DNA from: Laetiporus sulphureus 93-53
Lineage: Eukaryota; Basidiomycota; Agaricomycetes; Polyporales; Laetiporaceae
Direction: 5' to 3'
NCBI RefSeq assembly: GCF_001632365.1
Contig: NW_024468583.1
Location: forward strand, 61,381 to 125,380
Length of the DNA: 64,000 bases
Shown here: piece by piece, positions 36,601 through 48,135 of the stretch
Position numbering within the stretch: the stretch's first letter is position 1
Layout of the letters: each line of letters begins with the position of its first letter
Program-made: the position numbers and the translations under genes
The notes under the pieces: generated by a model
Told to the model about the DNA's origin: nothing
Databases searched by the model: none
What the model saw: the letters and a program-made list of their open reading frames with translations, nothing else

Positions 36601-37689
36601 GATGACTATCATGTTGAAGACAATGGTCAACTGACTACATCATTTATATCTTCTGACTTTCAGCATGTCAATCTGAATGCAGCACAAAATGACTGTAGAG
36701 CAGTACAGTTGAGGATGTCTAAGCTCAAGTGACTGAAAGCTTATGGGCACAGCAGAATAATGATCTCCGTAAGCTACTTGCAATCAATGGTTGAAGGTAT
36801 CCAGCAGCTAAAAATGTTTCTCAAGCCTGTTCAAAAGCTTGCTGACCCCAAATGTCAATGCTGCCACTGGAAGATGAATGATGACACTTCCTTGGCTGTC
36901 ATTTTTACCAGACAGTAGATAAGGACAATGAAGATTTGTTAGCAGCCTCATGTATGAAAAAGGTGAAGTATGAGGCAGCAGCATTAGGGCTTGAGATTTT
37001 GACCTAGATCTTATTGTTGATCCAATAGACCAGTTCTTCCATGACTCAACTTCAGCACCGTCATCTATAATTAGCACTAATTTTTCTCATCTGACTCTGA
37101 CTCAATTGACCCCTTCATTGTCGATGCAGCATGCATCAATCACTCCCTCAAAAGTGATAAGTGATAGAAATGCTACACCTGGGCCTTCGAGATCACTCAC
37201 CATTCATATTTCAAGATGATTAGCCAATGAGCAAAAGCTGATAATCCCACTGCCTCTCTCTGTCTATATGCAGAAAACATTTAAATGGACCACAGTTTGA
37301 CCTCTTGCTGAGGAGGAAAAAGAAGCATCATTCTCAATGGAGGTATACTTATTTAACTTCTATAATGACTTTCACTCTCCTCACTATAAGTATTCCCATC
37401 CTCATGGTTGCTTGCATGCCAATGCATCTCTCGTGCAGTGACATTGATCTGCTACAGCCTCAAAAGTTGCTATGTCCCAGGTCCCTATTTTGATAGGATG
37501 GCCGTTGTATGGTCTGTATGGATACAAGGTAAAAGAAGGTAAACATAACATATGTGACACTATGTTACTGCTTCTGTGATACTTTGTCTAACTTTTGGCT
37601 ATACTTAACACTAGTTTCACTGCTGCTGACATTGAAAACCTCACACATGCCATTGATTCATTAAATGATTGTTCATGAGTTAGTAATCT
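36601..37689. other. Core between inverted arrays
   Basis: Non-repetitive. It holds a minus frame (37077-36808) and a plus frame (37305-37493), neither with a recognisable domain. There is no transposase signature. Confidence 0.45.
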
Positions 37690-38790
37690 AAAAATGGTTA
37701 AAGTTGTAAAAACAATTGTTGTTAAATATTATTGTATAATAATAATTGTATACAAGTGATGGTACAAACTTGCTGTTGACAAGGAGAAGGTAAAAAAATG
37801 TTGAGATTATAAAAATAACTCAAATAGAGCAATGATAAAAATTGTTATTATAAAGACAATTCAAATAAAGTGATAATCAAAATTGTTTTAGTTTTTTAAA
37901 AACATTTTGTGATCAAAGATGATTATACTCATGATTGTATAACAGTGAGAGTAAACACTTGCTGATGAAAAGTGAATGTACATAGTTTTGAGAATTATAA
38001 AAATAATTCAAATAAAGTGATGATCAAAATTGTTTTAAAGTTGTAAAAACAACTGTTGTTAAAGATGATGATATAATGATGGTTGTATAAAATTGATGGT
38101 AACAACTTGCTATTGAAAAAGTAAACATAAAAAGCTTTAACATTGTAAAAATAATTTGAATAAAGTGATGATTAGAATTGATATTGTAAGAATAATTTAA
38201 AGAGAGTGATGATACAAATGGTTTAAGTTGTTAGAAAAACTGTTGTCGAAGATGATTATAGTGAAAATTGCATGAGAGTGATGATCAAAGTGTTGAAGTT
38301 TTTGTCATGGTCATATGAGAGTAATGGTGTAACTTGCTGTTGAAAAAGTGAAACATTATTCATTCAATAATAATATAAGATGGATGCATGATTGTAGAAA
38401 ATTTTAAATGTAGTGATAATAAAAGTTTCATATCGTCAATGATGATTATAGTCATGGTTGTGTGAGAGTGATGGTAAATAATTGCTTTTGAAAAAGTTAA
38501 GATAAAAAGTTTTAAAAGGTGCAAGTATTTTTTAAAAATAAAACAATTATAGATACGTAATTACATAGATTCTCAAATGAAGTGAAAATAAAATGGTTTA
38601 AGCTTTTCTTTTAGCTTTTGTTGAACTGTAATTATACTTGCATGTTTCTTTATTGAAGATGATTACAATGATAGTTACATGACAGTAATGATAAAAGTTG
38701 TAAGGTGTTTTCAAAATTATATGTTGTCAAAGGTGATTGTAACAGTCACATTAGTGATCATAAAAAGTTATAAGGGCTTTTTTAATAATG
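37690..38790 (-). repeat. Right arm of the inverted repeat array
   Basis: The same unit in reverse complement. GTGATxATCAAAATTGTTTT anchors occur at 37871 and 38018, and a variant (GTGATGATTAGAATTG) at 38165, with 147-bp spacing. GTTGTAAAAACAACTGTTGT and ACTTGCTxTTGAAAAAGT steps mirror the left arm. The distal part past 38250 is more diverged. Confidence 0.8.
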
Positions 38791-38997
38791 TTTGTCAAAG
38801 ATACTTACAACTACAGTTTGAGCAGTATACACATTGCTGGGGTAATTGACTCATGGTGCATAGATGTGTGCAAGAAAGTGATATGAGGTCAAATGGGTAT
38901 TCAGATCAGACAATGAAGATGAGCAAATGGAAATTATATCACTAGTTGAGAAGGTCTTAGTAGTAAACTTCAGACCAGCACAATGAAGGTGAGACAT

Positions 38998-39816
38998 TCA
39001 AAAAAGTGAAGTGTAGATTGCCACAGAGCTAAATCTACCACGCACTTTGCTGAGGAGAGTAGGATGTGCCATCTTGAGAGGATCTTCTAATGTTGAAGTA
39101 TTACTGGTGACAATTCCATCATTGTACCATGTCTGACCATTCATATCAATAATCCTTGCAGTGAAATGAAAGCCACCGAAATAAATAATATCACACAAGT
39201 GAAATCTTGTGCCTTCTTCACCGATGTACACCATGGAATCTAGCTGAAGTTGCTTACCATTCGCAATGAATGCCATAAAGTTTGGGGTATTGACAAAGAC
39301 ATACCTTCTCACCAGTCTTGTGTGGCAGGTTTGGCATGACAACTGAGTCTTTCTGAGAAAAAGAGCTTGCAGCCACTCTGATAGCTTTTTGTTTTTTTTT
39401 GAGGAACCTAACTTAGCAGAGAATTCTCTTCAGATGGGCAAACTGCAGTCTCATAGATAAATGGAAGTGTCTTCTGTATTCACATCGACATTGCAGTGGA
39501 GGCAGTGAAGATGGACAATAACGTTGAAGGATAAAAACTCAAACATAGCAGAACACAAACTGTAGATGTCTGTGCCTTCTTTTCTCATGGCAGGAAATGT
39601 CGTGGGGTGTGCAATCTGCAATTCTGCATGAATAGCATCTCTTGCAAGTTCCATAGAATGTTTACCGGTGAGTACCTCTGTGAAGATATTAGTGAACTTG
39701 TGAAGAAAGTCATTCTGGTTCTTGACGGTATCATTCCATTGCTGTGGACAATCTGTGAACACCTTGAGCAGTATAGAGAAAAGGCTATCATATGGTGCAA
39801 CTGTAGTTGTTCTCAT
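38998..39816 (-). pseudogene. Helitron C-terminal USP-like (ubiquitin hydrolase fold) domain, degraded
   Basis: Two frames (39816-39451 and 39342-38998) form one domain: VAPYDSLFSILLKVF, a CLHC pair, then a CQTCH pair, a VFVNTPNFMAFIA strand region, and IIYFGGFHFTARIIDMNGQT followed by WYNDG. The paired CxxC motifs and the HFTAR..WYNDG ending match the fingers and catalytic His/Asp part of ubiquitin-specific proteases (HY..Y....W..DD). The catalytic Cys expected just before VAPYDS is not in frame (MRTTT precedes it). The order in Helitron-linked proteins of mushrooms is the same. Activity here is unlikely. Confidence 0.55.
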
Positions 39817-40012
39817 TTCATATAAAACTGACAGGGCTTGAGTATAATGAAAGGGGTGAAGCGGTCCTCATCTTTTTGTCATCGAGGCCTGTTTTATCGC
39901 TGACATGCATGCACTTTTTCTTTTTTCCACCTTGGTCATTGCTAACAGTGAGCAAAGCTTTTGTTCCCTTAGCAGGCAGATACCTATACATGAGTTTAAA
40001 TTTTTCTTCAGT

Positions 40013-41133
40013 TTATCCTGTGCTAGTGAGTTTTTTTGCATCATCACTACATCTAGTTGGTTTACTGACAATTTGCCAGGGACTGTCAGGCTCTGGGTCT
40101 TTGTTAGACCACTTAAGAGACCTATGCATTGTTTTGGGGATATACTGGGTCCCTTTCCATGATCTATAGGATACTATGAGAGGATTTCTGATTACACCTT
40201 GAACTATGTCTGGCAACTCCTTATTATATTGAAGGGTTGTGATCTCGTCCAGAAGTTCAAGGTCTCTAAATTCTTGCCTGAGTGAACTGGAGATGCCCCT
40301 CATCAGTTTATGGTCATCAAAGCCTTGAACAATTATGGTCCCTTCATATGTCAATCCCCTAGAAAGGCACATGTATATGGACTGGTGAGACCTGCAGTTT
40401 TGAAGATCACACACATTGTTGGAGTTTGCTGCTTTTGCCTCATATTCTCTCTCAAAATCACCACAGTGGTGAACTGATGCCAAAGTGCCTTGCCTATGGA
40501 TGATTCTTGTTCATAATGACTGCTGGTGGTGTGCAGTACTGATCTTACTTTATGGGAGTACAATGAATGTCCTGAACCCTCAGGGAGAAGCTGTGCAAAG
40601 TCTCCTGAAAAAATCATGTTTATTTCTCTGAACAATTTTCCCTCTTTTTTTATCACTGAGCACATCCTCGAGCATATTTTGTACAAGTTGTGACAGTCCA
40701 CCATTGACACCTCATCTAAAAAAATATACTTGACACACTGAAGATGTGCTCTCACTTGAAGGAGGCTGGCGACTGATTTTGAAGTATACTTGCTCATTCC
40801 TAGTATAGAGTGGTATGTTGAGCTGGCAATCAAAGTGGCAGCAGATCCAGTTGGGGCCATATGGAGAAATCAGTAACCCTCTTTTTATTCGTTGATGAAG
40901 TAAATCAATGCCTTTATGACCTGAGATTTACCTGTTCCTGCCATCTCACTGAGGTACATCTTTAACTGTTCTCCACTGGGATCTGTGGCATGATTGGCAA
41001 CAATTCTGAATGCATGTTCCTGTTCTTTGTTTAGATTGAAGAGGCTGCTAGTATCGTCGATGAGCTTTTGGTCTTTTTGCTCTTTCACCTTGAAATCCTT
41101 CTCCAGATAAGACATGTCAATCACTTTGATCAC
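40013..41133 (-). pseudogene. Helitron Pif1-like helicase, internally deleted
   Basis: The motifs are Walker A EMAGTGKSQVIKAL (about 40945), MAPTGSAATLI (40860), Walker B YIFLDEVSMVDC (40700), GDFAQLLP (40600) and ILRENMRQK (40440). The next recognisable block is CDLQNCRSHQSIYMCLSRG (motif VI) in another frame, reached within about 30 nt. Roughly 200 residues normally lie between, so there is a deletion with a frameshift. Confidence 0.88.
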
Positions 41134-43172
41134 ATCTACATATTTCTCTACTGCAGCTCCAGTTGCCTTGTCAACAACATTGTTTATAACTGCTTGATCG
41201 GTCTGACACTGTATGATTTCTTGCTTTCAGTCAGCAAGAAGTGATCGCCACCCCGAAGCTGTGTGGCCCTTTCTGTCACAAAATGCAGTAGACAGTAAAT
41301 GTTCTTCCACAGCATCACAGCCTTCAGGAAGATTGTCCATCCATCCAGAAGTGTGCATGATATTTTCACGTGCATCATGTGCACCAAGCACAATTGAGCT
41401 TTAGTTTTCAAGTTATCCCACTCAGAAACATTGCCTGGAATGTCATAGTCTGCCATAACCATTATCTTGTCTTCAGTAACCATCATCGAGTGCCTCCATA
41501 TCATCGTTGTTCATGTCAAATGGCATACCCCCAATTTTTGTGCCTGCTTTTCTTAACTTTGCAAAATTGTCTCTGTCATCATTACACTCATATCTGATGT
41601 GCATATAGTCCATGACCTGTCTCTGTCTGTCAGTAAAATGATGCTGCTCAAACCCCTCATTCTATGACATCATACGATCAGGTTTAAGGTCTTGTCCTGA
41701 CCTCCAGGGCTTGAATAAGGTTAGCATGGTCATGCAGTACTCCTCTCAGTTGCCGCTGTCTCTACGAGGCAGTGCATCACTGATGAAATTGGGAATCATG
41801 CTCCCATCCTCGAGCAGCAACCTTACTTCCTTAGATGAATATTAAGGGTGAGCATGTAAAAAGCGTGCAGGTTCGAGTTGACGGTCAGCAATATGTGCCT
41901 TCTCATCTGCCTGAAATGTCTTTGCATTATGAGAGGTGAGCAGCAGCTCATCATCGTCGTCACTCTGTTCTTTACAACCTTCTTCTTCATTGGAGTAGAT
42001 TACCTCAGAAGGGCTTTCTTCATTCTTTTCCTTTTCAAGCACAATCTTATCTTCACTTTCTTCATCCCTCATGCTGCAAACTGACATTTGGTGCAAAGAT
42101 GATCTGAGAAGAAGTTCATCCTCTTCATCTTCAGGCTCTAGGCATTGTTGTTCATCATCGATGAATGGTCGCATAGACTTTGAGAACAAGTTACAATCAG
42201 AAGCATCATTTACAAACTTCTGTGACTCTTTCTTCGCTCACCGTATCCAATCATACAGGCATATTCCATTAAAGATAGAAGGTCTATATATGTAATCATC
42301 TATGGCAGAGAGCAGTACAAACTTGCCTCGAGTTTGACTCAATATGACTTTTTCCAGAGCCTCTGAATCAGTGAATATCTTTGCTTCGGCAGTTGAATTC
42401 TCATTCTCCCAGGCTGTACATACTTCTCTCATGAAACTTTTCCACATGCATACATTGAAAGAGTAGTTCATGTAGTGATTTTCCTGCTTCAAGAGATACA
42501 AACAGGTTACCAGTCCACTGATCTCCACACCAGCCGTCAAAGCATTAACAATTTTAATCAACAACATGCAGCCTTTCTGTATTCTGTCCATGTTCCTGGT
42601 GATAAAGGTCTCACTTCTATCAGATACCTTGCAGACTGTCTCAAACATTACGTGCATTTTCAGAGGAGTCTTCGTGATGTAGTCAGTTACATAAGCGATA
42701 ACTGATTTGATCGCAGTTCTTGACATGAGACTTGTGACGTCCGTGTTGCATTAAAAAAGATACGTAACAACTGAAGTGAGTGTGTTAATCCATGCTTCAC
42801 CCTTCTTCATATTGAGAGCTCCTGTTTCAGGATCGACTGTGGTTTCTGTATAAGTTGTTTGATGAAAATGGGCCTTGCAGGTCACGTACTTGTTACGCTT
42901 GCATTCGTGAAGACATCAATGATGATTTGAGAGATAAATGAGCTCATCCACCTCAAGAGACTGTTTGTTCCACCATTTCCCCTAGGTGGTGCACTTTTAA
43001 CAGTTGTGGCAGTTTTTTTTCCATACATCAAACAGGCATGGGTCTGGGCAGGGTAAGTGTAGGGGGAACATGTCCTTCCTTTGCATTCAACTTATTAATG
43101 TGCTAGTGAATGTCCTCCATTGTTCTGTTCTGAAATTCCCCTACATGTACGCTTGCAAGGTATTCTACTGAA
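41134..43172 (-). pseudogene. Helitron Rep, C-terminal part and linker to helicase
   Basis: From the junction with copy C the frame resumes with SVEYLASVHVGEF, then LTLPRPMPV. The two-tyrosine Rep motif is AYVTDYITKTPLK in the 162-codon frame 42726-42238, with both Tyr present. DDYIYRP..GICLYDWIR follows, then an acidic linker (42189-41842) and MIPNFISDALPRRDSG, LFKPWRSGQDL and MHIRYECNDDRDN. Several stops. Confidence 0.85.
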
Positions 43173-43893
43173 TGTCACGGTAACACCGAACAAGAGATCA
43201 AAAAGACAAAAAGGGACAGTCACGTGAAACGTGTCACCCTGATCTCCCTGATCCCAAACGTATCCCCCTGAACCCTATGTGGCACAAGAGCCTGTTGACT
43301 TACTGGTCGATGTGGCAGCTACAGGAAGGGGTGAGAGATATATGAAGGAGCTGGTGAGCTCAGTGAGTGCTACAGGTAGTAGATGAGGAGAAACAATCTG
43401 AAGTTTCGTCCTCTACATGGCTGGTCTTATATACACATACAGCGGGCTATCTTACCTAAGCTACCTATCTATGGGTATAAGCAAATGGCCGTACATGGGA
43501 CAATAGGATGTCCGAAAGTAGAACAATAAGTGGGAAGATCGATGGTTGCTGCAGTAATGCATGTGCACATCATGCCTATCTTGGATTCCCTTTTGTTCTC
43601 CGATGTGAACATTGTGCCTATCTGGGCTTCTGGCTAAACGAATAGGAAGCGGAAGGCCGATGTATAACAATAGTCCTTGTTCCCTTTGTTTCCAAATGGG
43701 TGCCTCTATTGTGTCCTGGAATAGACAGGTCCGACCGTATCATCCACGGGTCTGGACCATAACATGTGATGTGAGCTATCACCTGATCTCTACGCATCAC
43801 GTCTGTGGCTGAGTGGCATGAGATATTGGTGAAGCACGTGATCTGTGGTGTGAGCAAAGTCACGTGCAGACTTTGTGGCAAAAATCTGTGACA
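43173..43893 (-). repeat. 3' LTR of copy C (721 bp)
   Basis: TGTCAC..GTGACA ends. Same length as the 5' LTR, with scattered differences at a few percent of positions in the part I compared. Confidence 0.95.
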
Positions 43894-43906
43894 CTACCCC
43901 CCTCTC
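43894..43906 (-). promoter_or_regulatory. 3' polypurine tract of copy C
   Basis: GAGAGGGGGGTAG on the minus strand, adjoining the 3' LTR, identical to copy B. Confidence 0.9.
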
Positions 43907-43911
43907 AAGGC

Positions 43912-44277
43912 TCATTGTCCCGAGGAGCCAAAACCTTTATTTCCCCTTCTAGTTGCTCGCAACAGTTGGTAACTTTGGGAGGGAAGCCCTTCGGCATAAT
44001 ATTCGAAGATTATTTGGGCTATCCTGTCTCCCGGTTTAACCGAAAATACGAAATCTGTTGTATTGATCAGTACGACCTTGAGTTCTCCAGTGTAATCTGG
44101 GTCCACGACTCCTGCGCCCACGTCGATTCCTCATGCAGCCAGTCCGCTGTGTGGAGCTATTCGTGTATAGGTGTGTTTTGGAGGGTCAATTGCGACTCCC
44201 GTTCCTACCACAGTTCGTGAATGTGGAGGGATTTTATGCATTTCTGCTGCATAAATATCCCATCCTGCTGCTTCATT
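43912..44277 (-). pseudogene. dUTPase domain, copy C (one internal TGA)
   Basis: All five motifs are intact: [50 protein letters not shown] and RGNKGFGSSG. A TGA lies three codons before motif 3's GIDVGAG, in the context expected from CGA. The domain ends in GSSGQ and stop, 6 nt before the polypurine tract. The only departure from common motif 1 is Trp in place of Tyr before Asp. Confidence 0.95.
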
Positions 44278-44460
44278 CGAGGATTTCTTCAGTGATTTGG
44301 CAAATTCTGTCATTTTATGATATAGAAAGAACTCATCCGGATGGTCAGACATGTTGATTCTGTGTGTGGAGATTGGTGCAACTTCATATGAGGATAATTC
44401 GAAGCGTTTTCCACCAAAAGTGACGACCCTGATTGGTGCTTTGGCTGCATCTGGGTTTTG

Positions 44461-44610
44461 CTGGTGGAATTCTTGAAGAAGCTCGTCGGCATTGGTAAGA
44501 TTTGTTCGGGGTTCCCATTTATCATCGGAATGGTCATAGCCTTTCCATTTGACGAGGTATTGGACCCTTCCCCTTACAACCTTCGAGTCTAGTATTTCCT
44601 CAACTTCGAA
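44461..44610 (-). pseudogene. pol: Chromodomain, copy C
   Basis: Residues about 139-188 of the 297-codon frame 45024-44131. Reads [20 protein letters not shown] then [18 protein letters not shown]. The GPY/F motif ([16 protein letters not shown]) lies upstream near 44790, as in integrase C-termini of chromoviruses. Confidence 0.95.
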
Positions 44611-45033
44611 TTCTGGTTCTCCTTCGATTTCTATGGCTGGGGGCTTTGGGGGTTCGCGGTTTGCAACCGTGTCTTGATGGTACATGATCAACTTGCTAGC
44701 ATGGAAGACTGGGTGGACCTTCATTTGCTTAGGCAGTTCCAGTTTAAATGTGACTGGGCCTAGCTTCTGAAGTACTTTGTAAGGTCCGAAGTTTTGTGTG
44801 CCTAGCTTCGCGGACTTGACTTTTACTCTGAGATCCTTTCCCTTGAGTAAAACTAGATCTCCGACTTTGAATGGGACTTCTCCCTTTTTCTCATCGAAGT
44901 ACCATTTCATCCGTGAAGCTGAAACTTCCAATGCTGCCTTCGCCTGTTCTTGTGCCTCGGATCGGTGGGCGAATAGATGTTCCAATGAGGGATGACATAT
45001 TGATTCGTGTATGTCTGGTGCCATTTTTGGATG

Positions 45034-45933
45034 TCAGCCATATTCGACAAAGAATGGGGAAAGTGTGGTGGATTTATGGGTCTGGTTGTTGTATGAAAAT
45101 TCTGCTGTCGGCAGGTAATAGACCCAATCGTTCTGTCTATGGTTACAGTACATTCGCAGATACTGTTCCAACACCTGGTTAACCCTTTCTGTCTGACCGT
45201 CTGTCTGGGGGTGATATGCAGTGGACATTGTTGACTTTATACCAAGCTTCTGGCAGAACTCCTGGAATAGTTTGCTCGCAAACTGAGTACCTCTGTCTGA
45301 GATAATCTGGCGTGGCAATCCGTGAAGTTTGAAGACTTTGTTATAGAATACGTTAGCGACTTGCGATGATGTGACTGTATCATCCGTTGCATAAAAGTGC
45401 GCTCGCTTCGTGAGTCTGTCCACGACGACAAGTATTGCCGTCTTCTTCTCTCCCCTAAAGTTCATGGCTGGAGAAAGTTGTGTGATGAGATCCACTGTGA
45501 TGATCTCCCATGGTCCTCCTGGTACCTCGTTTGGTTGTAGTAGTCTGTATGGTTTTTCTCTTGAGTACTTGTTACGTTGACAACTGTCGCAACCTTGTAC
45601 ATATTGTTTAACCATTACAGACATTCCTGACCACCAATAATTCCGAGTAATAAGCTCCAACGTTTTGAACCTGCCAGGGTGTCTGGCTAGTAAGGTGTCA
45701 TGATGGAGTTTTATTAGATCAAGGCGTAGCTGTTGATTCTTGGGGACATAAACCTTTCCACGATGGAGCAGCAGTCCATGCTCAAAGTTCCATTCTGTGA
45801 GGTTTTTCTCAAATTTGCGCTGTCCTGTAGTCAAAAGTGCACGATAATCCTTGATCATCATGTCGTCTGTGAGTGCCTTCTTGATCCTTTTCAGTAGTTG
45901 AGCATCATCAACTTCAGATGCGTGAGTGGGTCA
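45034..45933 (-). pseudogene. pol: Integrase, copy C
   Basis: The frame 45861-45034 holds the HHCC zinc domain (LHHDTLLARH..CDSCQRNK) and the DDE core: VVVDRLTKRAHF, IISDRGTQF and QTDGQTERVNQ. It is in frame with upstream pol across the TGA at 45931-45933. It ends at a TGA where copy B reads CGA (YGRHPKMAP). Confidence 0.94.
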
Positions 45934-48135
45934 AATCGCATTGATAGCGAAAAATTCAGGTTTTAACAGCATTTGGTTTGAATTGTCGCTGTCTACCCCC
46001 CTCTCATGGTCTGGCCTCCTGGACAGAGGATCGGCACGTAGCATAGTCTTTCCAGGTCGGTAACTGAGAATGAAATTAAATCTGGTGAGGAATAATGACC
46101 AGCACGCTTGGCGCCAGGATAATTTCTGTGCCTGACGGAAGTATGTAAGGTTGAGATGGTCCGACCAAATCTCAATGGGTTCTGGATGTCCTTCCAAATA
46201 GTGCCGATATTCTTCGAGTGCCCGAATAATAGCAAGCATCTCCTTGTCGTAAATCTCATAGTTCCGCTCATGTTCGTTGAGTGACTTAGAGTAGTATGTG
46301 ACTGGATGCCATAGCTTGTCCTCTCCTAGTTGTTCGAGTACTGCATCAGTTGCATAGTCTGAAGAGTCTGTTTCTAGACGGTATGGTGCAGTGTCGTTAG
46401 GAAGTTGTAAGATCGGGGCTGAGGTGAATGCCATTTTAAGTGCACTGAAGGCTTGGTCTTGCTCCTCCTTCCATTGCCAGGGCACGTCCTTACAGGTGAG
46501 AAGCATTAAAGGTCGTGCGAGTTTCGCAAAGTCCTTTATAAATCGCCTGTAAAAATTCACGAATCCTAAAAAGACCTGTACTTGTTTAACCTTTGTCGGT
46601 GCGGGCCAGCCAAGTACACCTTCGACTTTAGCAGGGTCCATCTGTACTGAGTTCTTGCTGATAATCATGCCAAGATACTCGATTGAGGACTGTTCAAAGA
46701 AGCATTTCTCCAGTTTGGCATATAAGTCATTGTCCCGGAAGTGCTGTAGAACTGCTTTTACTAGTCGTCGGTGTTCATTGAGATCGTCCGTAAATATGAG
46801 GATGTCGTCTAAGTAGACTACCACCTTTCCAGTGCGAATCAAGTCTTCGAGGACCGTATTCATCATTGTTTGGAAGGTGCTAGGAGCATTGCAGAAACTG
46901 AAGTACATTATGGTGGGTTCGAAGAGGCCACGATGTGTAATGAAGGTGGCTTTCGCTTCATCCTCTTCCCTAATCCTTATGTTGTTGAAACCCCATCTCA
47001 GATAAAGCTTCGTAAATATACTAGCATGCGAGAGCCTGTCGATGAGGTCCGAAATGCGTGGGATTGGGAACTTGTTCTTCTTTGTAACTGCATTGAGGTT
47101 CCTGTAATCTTGTACGAGCCTCAGTGATCTGTCTTTCTTTTTGATGAAGAAGACGGGTGCTGCGGTTGGACTCCTTGATCTCTTGATGTAACCTTTGGCC
47201 AACTCTTGGTCTATCCATGTGTCGAGCGAATTTCTTTCCTGTAGATTCATAGGATATAACTTTGCCGGGCATGGTAACGATGCCTCTGGAACAAGTTCAA
47301 TTGGATGATCATAGGGCTTTCTTGTGGGCATTCGTTCCGACTGCTTCTTGGAGAACACATCGCCATACTCGTGGAAGTGTTTGGGGACATAGGCTGACCA
47401 GTAGTCTTTGTCCTGTTCTCCTTTTTGCGGTGCTCTATCCTGATTCCTCTTGGTGTCAAGACCCATAATGAGCGATGCTACGGCTTGTGCATCAGGGTCT
47501 TCTGATAATGACACCCATCTAATGAAGCTGTCCATGTCATTCCAATCGTCACCTAACTCCTGGGAACCGACGAACTCCATCAGGTCTTCGATGTGGGGAA
47601 TGTTTGTGTCTTCCAGGTCCTCCTCCTGGATTGCTACCTGTGAGGGTGTGCATCTTTGTGAGCACCGGGTGAAATCGACTGTGAGTTTTCCCCAATCCAC
47701 TTCAGGATTATGCTCCTTAAGGAAACTCATGCCTAGTATAACGTCTTTATGTCCTATATCAGTGACCAAAAGGCTTTGCCTGCTTGTGTGGTTTCTGATG
47801 GTTATACTTAGAAGAACCCTTTTCTTAATGGTTCCACCCTTGTTATGAGATGCATCTGCATTGTAAACCCTGATCTCCTTCTCAAGTGAGATCGTAGCGA
47901 GATTCAACTGATCAACCAGCCGTGGGTTGATGTAGCAAGAATATGCTCCTGAATCGAGGAGCGCCTCAGTCTGGACTTCCCTTACTCCCTGTTTGAGGTG
48001 AACAGATAAATCGATCACGTGTTTTGACGAACCAGTAGATGCAATATATAAAAAACTTGATACTGGTACATGCGAGAGCGAGTAGGTACTATTACAGTGT
48101 CCATGGGAACTCTGGCCAGACCTCAGAGAACCCAC
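45931..48135 (-). pseudogene. pol: pol of copy C: protease, RT (motif A mutated), RNase H
   Basis: A 734-codon open frame with no ATG at its start, which fits synthesis as a Gag-Pol fusion. The protease site is LLDSGAYSCY. RT shows FTKLYLRWGFNNI, where the motif A catalytic Asp is Tyr (codon 47002-47004); copy B has Asp. YLDD is present (46804-46815). RNase H has TDSSDYATDAVL, IYDKEMLAI and SDHLNLTYF. The missing Asp predicts a dead polymerase despite the long frame. Confidence 0.95.
45993..46005 (-). promoter_or_regulatory. Candidate central polypurine tract of copy C
   Basis: 13 bases identical to the 3' tract at 43894-43906, at the same place as in copy B (end of RNase H). Confidence 0.5.

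Noticed and set aside
35820..38790. CRISPR array or centromeric satellite
   Set aside because: Units are long, degenerate and in opposite orientation on the two sides, without constant repeats and unique spacers. The inverted layout fits a foldback-like structure better.
47450..47848. 132-codon plus-strand frame inside copy C
   Set aside because: Antisense shadow of the protease region of pol.
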